In this document: positions 1-5,398 of the stretch, piece by piece
Numbering within the stretch: position 1 is the first letter of the stretch
How the letters are laid out: the number at the start of each line of letters is the position of its first letter
NCBI GenBank assembly: GCA_050050175.1
Contig: JASFUT010000195.1
Span: 1 to 6,451 of the forward strand
From: CAVQCX01 sp050050175
GTDB taxonomy: Bacteria > Pseudomonadota > Gammaproteobacteria > Chromatiales > Chromatiaceae
Length of the DNA stretch: 6,451 bases
Reading direction: 5' to 3'
Program-made: the position numbers and the translations under genes
Notes under the pieces: generated by a model
What the model was told of the DNA's origin: nothing
The model's input: the letters and a program-made list of their open reading frames with translations, nothing else
The model's database searches: none

Positions 1-10
1 GCATTAGCGA

Positions 11-96
11 TGGCTAGTGCTTCACTCGTGCGCCTAGGTGCAGACCCGCCCAGGCACGCTGAAACGAACGATTTGTATGGGACCGAGCACTAGCCA
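11..96. repeat. 11-bp perfect inverted repeat, arms 75 bp apart at their starts
   Basis: TGGCTAGTGCT at 11-21 is the exact reverse complement of AGCACTAGCCA at 86-96. Inside lies a weaker pairing, CGTG at 26-29 and CCT at 32-34 against AGGCACG near 52-58, plus the near-palindrome GCGCCTAGGTGC at 29-40. As RNA the segment could fold into one long stem-loop. As DNA it could be the ends of a very small non-autonomous element or a recombination or operator site. I see no convincing target-site duplication in the bases just outside (1-10 and 97-106). No open reading frame of interest covers it. Function unknown. Confidence 0.55.
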
Positions 97-108
97 CACC
101 CAGGGATT

Positions 109-135
109 GGCCCGCCCTCGCAAGGGGGGCGGGCC
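109..135 (-). terminator. Candidate terminator hairpin after the GH17-GT2 gene
   Basis: GGCCCGCCC at 109-117 pairs perfectly with GGGCGGGCC at 127-135 around a 9-nt loop. The hairpin starts 25 nt beyond the stop codon (161-163) of the minus-strand gene, where its transcript should end. There is no real U-tract on the minus strand (the transcript continues AAUCCC), so it may be a weak intrinsic terminator, a 3'-end stabilising hairpin, or an aid to Rho-dependent termination. On the plus strand it is followed by GTCTTCT, slightly more terminator-like, so it could also serve an upstream plus-strand gene outside the window. Confidence 0.5.
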
Positions 136-160
136 GTCTTCTGCGCTGCCGCGCCCACGC

Positions 161-2788
161 TCAGCGGCTGGAGTGCGGCGGGTGTGACGCTGCCGAGTCT
201 ACGGGCCCCGCCATCTCCCGCACGCCGATGCGGTGGGCCGAAAGGTGCGGGAAGCTGCTGACGAACGAGACGATGACCGCGGCCAGGTAGGGAACGGCCT
301 GGAGCAGCAATACGATCACCCACAGCAACAGGTCAGGCGTGTCGGTTCCCTGGGTCTTCGCCACCCCCCAGGCCGCCACCGACAGGGCAATCAGCATACC
401 GAGCTCCTCGCGCACGGCGGCGAGGGCGCGGCGCCAGGCCTGACGGCCCGCGAGCTTGGGCGTGCGCAGGAAAGGCAGCTTCCTGGTGACCAGGCCTTTG
501 ACAATCGCGCGCGCGACCGTGTGGGCGAGGGCCAGGCCGGCCAGGGCGCCGGCCAGGGTCTGGGCGGTGGAGGCACCGATCCGCGTCCGGTAGATATAGA
601 AGAGCTTGGCGGCCTTGAAGGCGAAGAGCGCGAGCGGCAGCGCGGAGAAGGCGACCATGGGCGGGTCGAAGTGGGTGGGATCCCAGATCATCGCTGCCGA
701 CCAGGCCAGCGCGGCCAGATTGAAGACCAGGCTGAAGGCATCGGCAAACCAGGGGAGCCAGCCCGCGAGGAAGTGGTAGCGTTGTCCAGGCGTCAACCCG
801 CCCTTCCAGCCGATCAGCCCCCCCAGGTGGTGGCGCAGTATCTGCACCGAGCCATAGGCCCAGCGAAAACGCTGCTTCTTGAAATCCAGGAAGGTGTCCG
901 GCATGACGCCCTTGCCATAGCTGCGGGGGACGTAGAGCGCCTCGTGGCCCAGCTCAAACACCCGAAGCCCCAGCTCCGCGTCCTCGGTGATGCACCACTC
1001 CGCCCACCCCCCCGCCGACTCCAGGACCGCGCGCCGCACCAGGGTCATGGTGCCGTGCTGGATGATGGCGTTGCGCTCGTTGCGGGTGATCATCCCGATG
1101 TAGAAGAAGCCGGCATACTCGCTGTAGCACATCGCCTTGAACGCGCTCTCGGTGCCGTCCCGGTAGTCCTGGGGCGCCTGGACGATGGCGACTTTCTCTT
1201 TCGAGAACTCGGGTGCGAGGTGGCGCAGCCAACGTCGGTCGACGATATAGTCGCTGTCGATCACCCCGACGATCGCCGCCTCGGGGGAGCTGTGGCGCAG
1301 GGCGAAGTTCAGGGCCCCGGCCTTGAAGCCCGCCAGCGGATCGACGTGGAAGAACCGGAAGCGCGGCCCGAGCTCTTCGCAGTGTGCCTCCACCGGCCGC
1401 CAGACCTCAGGGTCCCTGGTGTTGTTGTCGATCACCAGGACCTCGAAGCGCGGATAGTCGAGCCTGGCCAGCGCGTCGAGGGTCCGGATCAGCATGGCCG
1501 GCGGCTCGTCGTAGGCGGGCACATGGACCGACACCATCGGCAACTGGTCGTCGGGGAGCCGCCGGGGCCTGACCTCGCGCCGCCGCTCGGTCACCCACAG
1601 CGCCTCCGCCCACTCGTGGGCCTCGGCCAGCACCACCATGATCACACCGACCATCCCCACCAGCAGCAGCACGCCGATGACGATCCCGCTGATGGTCAGG
1701 TAACTGCTCATGTAGTCGTAGGCAATCCAGACCACCGCGGTCGCCGCCGCGTAGGCGATCACCGCCAGAAAGCTGCGGCCCCGCCGCCTCAGCGTGCGGC
1801 TGGGCACAGCCATGAGGGTGAAGGTGATTGCCGCGATGAGCACCGACACCGTCCCCAGGGCCTTCCAGTGCGGCTCGGGGACGATGGGCTCCTCGAAGGC
1901 GAACTTGGGCTCCCGCTCGAGGTCCCACACGCCCCAGTACGCGCCCACCGCGCCCTCCGACACCCGCTTCCAGGGCTGGTCGAAGGCCTCCATCACGTAG
2001 TAGACGTAGCCCTCCTTTTCCGCCCGGTCGAGGAAGCGCCGCAGGAAGGTCGCCTGATTTGCCAGCGAGGCCTCGGCGGCGCGGCGCGTGCGGCCCTTGC
2101 TGGGCCATCCCACCTCGGCGATCACGATCGGCTTTTCGGGAAACGCCAGCTTAAGCGCGTTCACGGCGTTGACCGCGAAATCCACCGCCCGGTCGATCTC
2201 TATGCCCTCCCAGTAGGGGAGGATGTGGGCGGCGATGTAGTCGACGTGGTCAGCCAGGTCCGGATTTCGCAGCCAGGTATCCCAGGTATCGGCCGTGCTC
2301 ACCGGGCGCCGGGTCTGCCTCTGGACGCTGTCCAGGTAGTCGATCAGTTCCTCCTTGGACAGCTCCCGCCGGTAGAGCACCTCGTTGCCGACGAGCAGCC
2401 GCACCACGTTGCGGTTCGCCTCGGCGACGTCCACCAGCCGCCTGATCTCTTCTTCGTTGCGCTCACGATCCTGGCTGATCCACGCCCCCAGGGCCAGGTT
2501 CAGACCATAGTTTCGTGCCAGGGGCGCGACCTCCGCCAGCGTACCGTCCATGGTGTAGGTGCGCAGCGCATGGGCCTTGCCCCGCAGCAGCGCCAGATCG
2601 GCCTTGATCTCCTCAACCGATGGATAGATGCGCTCGGCGGCGTCTTCTCCGGCCCGCAACGGCGAGAAGCAGAAGCCCTGGATGCGGTCGGGCCAGCGGG
2701 GCTCGATCTCCGGCTGGTTGAGCAGAGCGAGCAGCGCCACGGTGGCAGCGGCGATGGCGGTGGCGATGATGATGTTGGCGCGGATCAT
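161..2788 (-). CDS. ndvB: NdvB-type fusion: periplasmic GH17 domain plus membrane GT2 beta-glucan glycosyltransferase
   Basis: The 875-residue product, counted from the chosen ATG at 2788, should make and remodel a beta-glucan (beta-1,3 or mixed) from a nucleotide sugar at the inner membrane. Residues 5-23 form a transmembrane anchor, and about 35-300 a GH17 domain with likely acid/base Glu136 in GNEVLYR and nucleophile Glu225 in IAEVGWPS. Further membrane spans lie near 309-328, 339-358 and 363-388. The GT2 domain (about 415-660) shows VHVPAYDEP, Asp454, the DSD motif (Asp511, Asp513), TED at 601-603 and QRFRW at 639-643 (QxxRW, typical of processive synthases). Several hydrophobic spans follow (about 677-845). 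Arginine-rich loops such as RTLRRRGR put the GT2 domain in the cytoplasm and GH17 in the periplasm. The frame stays open to a TTG at 2893, but that start lies on the predicted transcription start and would put about 35 unrelated residues before the anchor; ATG 2788 fits the family. The Shine-Dalgarno is weak. Pseudomonas aeruginosa NdvB has this domain order; that this protein makes the same glucan is inferred. Confidence 0.9.
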   Translation of the reverse strand: MIRANIIIATAIAAATVALLALLNQPEIEPRWPDRIQGFCFSPLRAGEDAAERIYPSVEEIKADLALLRGKAHALRTYTMDGTLAEVAPLARNYGLNLALGAWISQDRERNEEEIRRLVDVAEANRNVVRLLVGNEVLYRRELSKEELIDYLDSVQRQTRRPVSTADTWDTWLRNPDLADHVDYIAAHILPYWEGIEIDRAVDFAVNAVNALKLAFPEKPIVIAEVGWPSKGRTRRAAEASLANQATFLRRFLDRAEKEGYVYYVMEAFDQPWKRVSEGAVGAYWGVWDLEREPKFAFEEPIVPEPHWKALGTVSVLIAAITFTLMAVPSRTLRRRGRSFLAVIAYAAATAVVWIAYDYMSSYLTISGIVIGVLLLVGMVGVIMVVLAEAHEWAEALWVTERRREVRPRRLPDDQLPMVSVHVPAYDEPPAMLIRTLDALARLDYPRFEVLVIDNNTRDPEVWRPVEAHCEELGPRFRFFHVDPLAGFKAGALNFALRHSSPEAAIVGVIDSDYIVDRRWLRHLAPEFSKEKVAIVQAPQDYRDGTESAFKAMCYSEYAGFFYIGMITRNERNAIIQHGTMTLVRRAVLESAGGWAEWCITEDAELGLRVFELGHEALYVPRSYGKGVMPDTFLDFKKQRFRWAYGSVQILRHHLGGLIGWKGGLTPGQRYHFLAGWLPWFADAFSLVFNLAALAWSAAMIWDPTHFDPPMVAFSALPLALFAFKAAKLFYIYRTRIGASTAQTLAGALAGLALAHTVARAIVKGLVTRKLPFLRTPKLAGRQAWRRALAAVREELGMLIALSVAAWGVAKTQGTDTPDLLLWVIVLLLQAVPYLAAVIVSFVSSFPHLSAHRIGVREMAGPVDSAASHPPHSSR

Positions 2789-2899
2789 GGCGCTCGGGCT
2801 GAAGGGCCGGGGGAGTGCGGTGACCGGGGTCCTACCCTGCGGGTCCATCCGGTGGCAGGCCTGCGGAGCGCCGACGCTTGGCCCTACTTTCAATTAAGC

Positions 2900-2928
2900 A
2901 TATTAGCCGACCGCGCCCGTGCTGTCCC
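2900..2928 (-). promoter_or_regulatory. Candidate sigma-70 promoter for the GH17-GT2 gene
   Basis: Read on the minus strand, GGGACA (2928-2923; four of six bases of TTGACA) is followed after exactly 17 bp by TAATAT (2905-2900; a good -10). This is a local AT-rich island (about 2886-2905) in otherwise very GC-rich DNA. Transcription would start near 2893 and leave a 5' untranslated region of about 105 nt before ATG 2788. This also argues against the TTG at 2893 as start codon. Prediction from hexamer match and spacing only. Confidence 0.45.
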
Positions 2929-2958
2929 GGCGGGCAGGGCCGCCTCAGAAGAACGCCA

Positions 2959-2977
2959 CTGGATTGATCCAGATCAG
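2959..2977. promoter_or_regulatory. FNR/Anr/Dnr-like box overlapping a perfect palindrome
   Basis: TTGATCCAGATCAG at 2964-2977 matches the FNR-family consensus TTGAT-N4-ATCAA at nine of ten fixed positions. It overlaps the perfect dyad CTGGAT-TG-ATCCAG at 2959-2972. Its centre is about 77 bp upstream of the predicted start of the minus-strand GH17-GT2 transcript, within reach for an upstream (class I) activator but not at an exactly canonical spacing. Alternatively the CTGGAT dyad is the true operator for another regulator, or the match is chance. No FNR-type regulator gene is in the window. Confidence 0.35.
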
Positions 2978-2997
2978 AGCCTCCTGCGCTGTAGCTA

Positions 2998-3037
2998 AGC
3001 ACCTGAATGTCCGCAGTCTGCGGGCCGGGCAGGTGTT
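2998..3037. repeat. Nested inverted repeat
   Basis: CACCTG at 3000-3005 pairs with CAGGTG at 3030-3035, and the inner segment CCGCAG-T-CTGCGG at 3011-3023 is itself a perfect palindrome. In RNA this would be a stem with an internal loop and a CCGC/GCGG cap. It lies in gene-free DNA between the divergent GH17-GT2 gene and the IS remnant. It may belong to the IS end or to the old intergenic region; nothing in the sequence decides this. Confidence 0.4.
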
Positions 3038-3074
3038 CGTTTACCCCAGGGCAAGACGGTGGATCAAGGACTTG

Positions 3075-3132
3075 CGAGCGCGGTTTGCGCGGCGCTCGGG
3101 CGATTCACCCCAAGGGCGTGGGCGGGGGTGAA
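3075..3132. repeat. Two adjacent stem-loops upstream of the transposase fragment
   Basis: CGAGCGC at 3075-3081 pairs perfectly with GCGCTCG at 3092-3098 (10-nt loop). TTCACCCC at 3104-3111 pairs perfectly with GGGGTGAA at 3125-3132 (13-nt loop). On the plus strand the second stem is followed by AAAA and a G-run, so it is not a standard terminator. These probably lie in the left part of the degraded insertion sequence, though its true left end is not resolved. With the repeats at 2998-3037 and 3149-3176 they account for most of the gene-free stretch 2929-3191, in which I find no convincing coding region. Confidence 0.4.
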
Positions 3133-3148
3133 AAAGGGCGGCCACCAC

Positions 3149-3176
3149 GGGATCATATCGTTGTCGAGACGATCCC
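3149..3176 (+). promoter_or_regulatory. Stem-loop just before the transposase ribosome binding site
   Basis: GGG at 3149-3151 and ATCGT at 3157-3161 pair with ACGAT-CCC at 3169-3176, leaving a 5-nt bulge (ATCAT) and a 7-nt loop. GGGATC/GATCCC (3149-3154 with 3171-3176) is an alternative pairing. The stem ends 4 nt before AGGAGG at 3181-3186. Some insertion sequences (IS10, IS50) use structure near the transposase start to block translation from read-through transcripts. That role here is only an analogy. Confidence 0.3.
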
Positions 3177-3191
3177 TTGCAGGAGGACCCC

Positions 3192-3673
3192 GTGGCGGTC
3201 ATTGCGCAATCGAGTCTGTTCTCGTGGGATGCCGTGGAGGCGCGTAGCGACCTCGATCGGTTCGAGCTGGTCCGTGATCACCTGCCCGATGAGCGCATCG
3301 TGCAATACCTGGAGGTGATGCGCGGCAACGGACGCGATGACTTTCCGGTGCGGGCGATGTGGAACCTGCTTTTGGCGGGGGTGGTCTTTCAGCACGCGGG
3401 CATCGAGTCGCTGTTGCGGGAGCTGGCGCGCAATCCGAGCCTGCTTCAGGCGTGTGGGTTCGATCCCCTGCCGGTGCAGCGCAAGCCGGGATCCCGGGTG
3501 GTCACCGACGCGCACACGGGCGTGAGGCGCCTCGAGGCGGGTGGCGCCCGGCGCGCCGCGCTGGGCGGTGCCCTCGAGCTGGAAGAGCGCTGGGGGCGAT
3601 CAGCGGGCTGGTTGTGGGCCTGCGTGAGCGCGGACCGCCGGTTGCGACCGGGCTCGCCGGCCGGCCGCTGTGA
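3192..3673 (+). pseudogene. Decayed IS transposase fragment (N-terminal DUF772/InsH-type domain, IS1182/IS5-like)
   Basis: A GTG at 3192 sits 5 nt after a perfect AGGAGG (3181-3186). The first 90 codons are well preserved, with AQSSLFSW, LPDE, GRDDFPVRAMWN, LLAGVVFQHAGIESLLREL and CGFDPL, the N-terminal signature of a large DDE transposase group. After about codon 100 the sequence degenerates: the expected NFSRFL-like segment before LEERWG is absent, which implies an internal deletion. At the G5 run 3592-3596 the reading must shift by one base, as if one base were lost, to continue as AISGLVVGLRER in another frame, which stops at 3671-3673. The original frame runs on as arginine-rich noise to 3722. 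The catalytic DDE core is missing entirely, so the fragment cannot transpose. It is read in the same direction as pycA and ends about 90 bp before it. Exact IS family and the position of both ends are uncertain; I recognise the domain by memory of its motifs. Confidence 0.8.
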
Positions 3674-3708
3674 CCGACGAAGACGCTCGGGAAATAGACC
3701 CGGGGAGC

Positions 3709-3740
3709 GGTCTGGCGCATAGTATCGGCACAGCCAGACC
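3709..3740 (+). promoter_or_regulatory. 8-bp perfect dyad before pycA, possible operator or leader hairpin
   Basis: GGTCTGGC at 3709-3716 is the exact reverse complement of GCCAGACC at 3733-3740, with a 16-nt loop. The loop contains TAGTAT (3720-3725), which resembles a -10 hexamer; a possible -35 (TAGACC, 3695-3700) is 19 bp upstream, a poor spacing. The dyad ends 21 nt before the pycA start codon. It could be an operator around the promoter, a stem-loop in the mRNA leader, or a leftover end structure of the adjacent IS. The sequence does not decide among these. Confidence 0.4.
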
Positions 3741-3761
3741 TTCCGATCCGAGAGAACTGCC

Positions 3762-5180
3762 TTGTTCCGCAAGATCCTGATCGCCAACCGCGGTGAGATC
3801 GCGGTGCGCATCATCCGCGCCTGCGCCGAGATGGGCATCCGCTCGGCGGCGATATACTCCGACGCCGACCGGTTCTCGCTGCACGTGAAGAAGGCCGACG
3901 AGGCCTACAGCGTGGGCAGCGATCCCCTGGCCGGATACCTGAACGTGTACCGCATCGCCAACCTGGCGATGGCAACGGGCTGCGACGCCGTCCACCCGGG
4001 CTACGGGTTCCTCTCCGAGAACCCCGCCCTGGCCGAGGCCTGCCAGCGCCGTGGCATCGCGTTCATCGGTCCCTCGGCGGAAGTGATCCGGCGCATGGGC
4101 GACAAGACCGAGGCGCGCTTCGCCATGCAGCGCGCGGGGGTCCCCGTGACGCCGGGAACCGACGGTAACCTGGAGAGCGAGGAGGCCGCTCTGGCGTCGG
4201 CCGAGGCGCTGGGCTACCCGGTGATGCTCAAGGCGACCTCGGGCGGAGGCGGCCGGGGCATCCGTCGCTGCGACAGCCCCGCCGAGCTCCGCCGCAACTA
4301 CGAGCGGGTGATCTCGGAGGCCACCAAGGCGTTCGGGCGCGCCGACGTCTTCATGGAGAAGTGCATCGTCAACCCGCGCCACCTGGAGGTGCAGATCCTC
4401 GGCGACAACGCGGGCAACGTGGTCCACCTCTACGAGCGGGACTGCTCCATCCAGCGGCGCAACCAGAAGCTGATAGAGATCGCGCCCTCCCCTCAGCTGG
4501 ACGCGGATCAGCGTGCCCGCCTGTGCGAGCAGGGGGTCAGGGCGGCCGAGGCGGTGGGCTACACCAACGCCGGCACGGTGGAGTTCCTGATGGATGCCGA
4601 TGGCCGGTTCTACTTCATGGAGATGAACACGCGGGTTCAGGTGGAGCACACGGTCAGCGAGACCATTACCGGCGTGGACATCGTGGAGGAGCAGATCCGC
4701 ATCGCCGCCGGCCTGCCGCTGCGCTACAGCCAGGACGAGATCGCCCGGCGAGGCTATGCAATCCAGTTCCGGATCAACGCCGAGGACCCGCAGAACAACT
4801 TCCTGCCGAGCTTCGGCAAGATCTCGCGCTATTACGCCCCGGGAGGCCCCGGCGTGCGTACGGACACCGCCATCTACACGGGCTACACCATCCCGCCCTA
4901 TTACGATTCAATGATCGCCAAGGTGATCGTCTGGGCGCTGAGCTGGGAGGACGCGGTACAGCGGGGTGAGCGGGCCCTGCGCGACATGGGCCTCTACGGG
5001 ATCCGCTCCACCATCCCCTTCTACCGCGAGATACTGCGCTCGCCCGAGTTCCGCGAAGGGCGCTTCGACACCGGATTCATCGAAGCACACCCCCAGCTGA
5101 TCGATTACTGCTGCACGCGCCGCCGCGAGGACGTGGCCGCGGCGCTCGCGGTTGCCGTCGCCGTGCATGCGGGGCTCTGA
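3762..5180 (+). CDS. pycA: Pyruvate carboxylase subunit A (biotin carboxylase)
   Basis: The 472-residue cytoplasmic enzyme uses ATP and bicarbonate to carboxylate biotin on the partner subunit, the first half-reaction of oxaloacetate synthesis from pyruvate. It has a biotin carboxylase N-domain (about 1-112, starting FRKILIANRGEIAVRI), an ATP-grasp domain (about 115-322) and a C-terminal domain (about 335-445). Visible active-site features are Lys115, Lys157, the glycine loop GGGGRG (161-166), MEK at 198-200, His207 in NPRHLEVQ, Glu274, Glu287 and Asn289 in FMEMNTR, Arg291 with QVEH, and Arg337 in RINAEDP. All key residues appear intact. YTGYTIPPYYDS and the C-terminal end HAGL resemble the stand-alone PycA type more than fatty-acid AccC. 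The start is TTG at 3762, because the conserved N-terminus begins there; GAGAG at about 3750-3754 is a modest Shine-Dalgarno. Downstream lies the carboxyltransferase gene on the same strand, after an unusually long 218-bp gap. AccC of acetyl-CoA carboxylase is the main alternative, disfavoured by the neighbour. Confidence 0.92.
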   Translation: MFRKILIANRGEIAVRIIRACAEMGIRSAAIYSDADRFSLHVKKADEAYSVGSDPLAGYLNVYRIANLAMATGCDAVHPGYGFLSENPALAEACQRRGIAFIGPSAEVIRRMGDKTEARFAMQRAGVPVTPGTDGNLESEEAALASAEALGYPVMLKATSGGGGRGIRRCDSPAELRRNYERVISEATKAFGRADVFMEKCIVNPRHLEVQILGDNAGNVVHLYERDCSIQRRNQKLIEIAPSPQLDADQRARLCEQGVRAAEAVGYTNAGTVEFLMDADGRFYFMEMNTRVQVEHTVSETITGVDIVEEQIRIAAGLPLRYSQDEIARRGYAIQFRINAEDPQNNFLPSFGKISRYYAPGGPGVRTDTAIYTGYTIPPYYDSMIAKVIVWALSWEDAVQRGERALRDMGLYGIRSTIPFYREILRSPEFREGRFDTGFIEAHPQLIDYCCTRRREDVAAALAVAVAVHAGL

Positions 5181-5274
5181 GGTCATGGACGAGAGGCAAG
5201 CCGTGAAGACCCGGGGGCGCAGCGACGGATGCCTGCTGCGCGTCAACGGGGCGAGCCTTCCGGAAGCCCGGGAG

Positions 5275-5304
5275 CGGGCCGGGCGCACCCGATCGCCCCG
5301 CCCG
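5275..5304 (+). repeat. Strong GC-rich stem-loop in the pycA-pycB gap
   Basis: CGGGCCGGGCG at 5275-5285 pairs with CGCCCCGCCCG at 5294-5304 in 10 of 11 positions (one C-C mismatch) around an 8-nt loop. The last four bases (5301-5304, CCCG) can instead pair with CGGG at 5308-5311, so the two hairpins exclude each other. It could protect the upstream pycA message, slow transcription or act as a switch; none of these roles is shown. Confidence 0.5.
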
Positions 5305-5328
5305 AATCGGGACGGCCCCCGCCACTGT
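5301..5328 (+). other. Segment resembling the core of a cobalamin riboswitch (B12 box), incomplete
   Basis: CCCGAATCGGG (5301-5311) followed by ACGGCCCCCGCCACTGT (5312-5328) resembles the stretch of the cobalamin riboswitch that runs through the AATCC hairpin and the CCCCGCCACTGT B12 box. The GGTG part before AAT is missing, there is no clear GGGAA segment upstream, and the expected downstream GGGAAG and CAGGAGACC-type blocks are not seen before pycB. It is either a chance match in GC-rich DNA or a degenerate remnant; a working riboswitch is not supported. Confidence 0.15.
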
Positions 5329-5398
5329 CCGCATCCGGCCCCCGGCCACCCCCATCCTGCTGCCGCTGGAACCCAACCCTAGCAATCAGGTCAGACGC

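Larger units (their letters stand above)
5181..5398 (+). other. Structured intergenic region between pycA and pycB
   Basis: These 218 bp carry no recognisable gene. A 66-codon frame from ATG 5185 to 5382 gives a low-complexity Arg/Pro/His-rich product with no motif. The region holds a perfect 10-bp palindrome, CTTCCGGAAG (5257-5266), a strong GC hairpin (5275-5304) and a short hairpin overlapping it (5301-5311). The pycB Shine-Dalgarno, AGG at 5388-5390, is 8 nt before ATG 5399. No U-tract follows any hairpin, so a terminator separating the two genes is not supported. The genes could be co-transcribed or pycB could have its own start. Confidence 0.6.

Noticed and set aside
1..160. tRNA, integron attC site or CRISPR repeat at the left edge
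   Set aside because: No T-loop GTTCGA-type motif or tRNA-length cloverleaf, no attC core sites, and no repeated spacer-like units; only the inverted repeat and the hairpin are supported.
2789..2893. N-terminal extension of the GH17-GT2 protein to the TTG at 2893 or the ATG at 2848
   Set aside because: The extension has no resemblance to the family, has no good ribosome binding site, and the TTG coincides with the predicted transcription start.
233..2998. Very long plus-strand open frame opposite the GH17-GT2 gene
   Set aside because: Its translation is a low-complexity Gly/Arg/His/Gln/Pro-rich product without motifs, the expected shadow of a GC-rich gene on the other strand; the minus-strand protein has complete catalytic motifs and membrane spans.
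2919..3131. Short plus-strand open frame in the intergenic region
   Set aside because: No ribosome binding site or motif, and it runs through several inverted repeats; treated as non-coding.
3600..4649. Minus-strand open frame opposite pycA
   Set aside because: Arg/Gly/His/Val-rich translation with no family signature; pycA on the plus strand has every expected active-site motif.
5185..5382. Possible small gene (66 codons) between pycA and pycB
   Set aside because: The product is Arg/Pro/His-rich and low in hydrophobic residues, the ATG has no properly spaced Shine-Dalgarno, and it lies over strong hairpins; more likely non-coding.
5220..5398. Complete cobalamin riboswitch
   Set aside because: Only one core block resembles the consensus; the upstream and downstream conserved blocks are missing.
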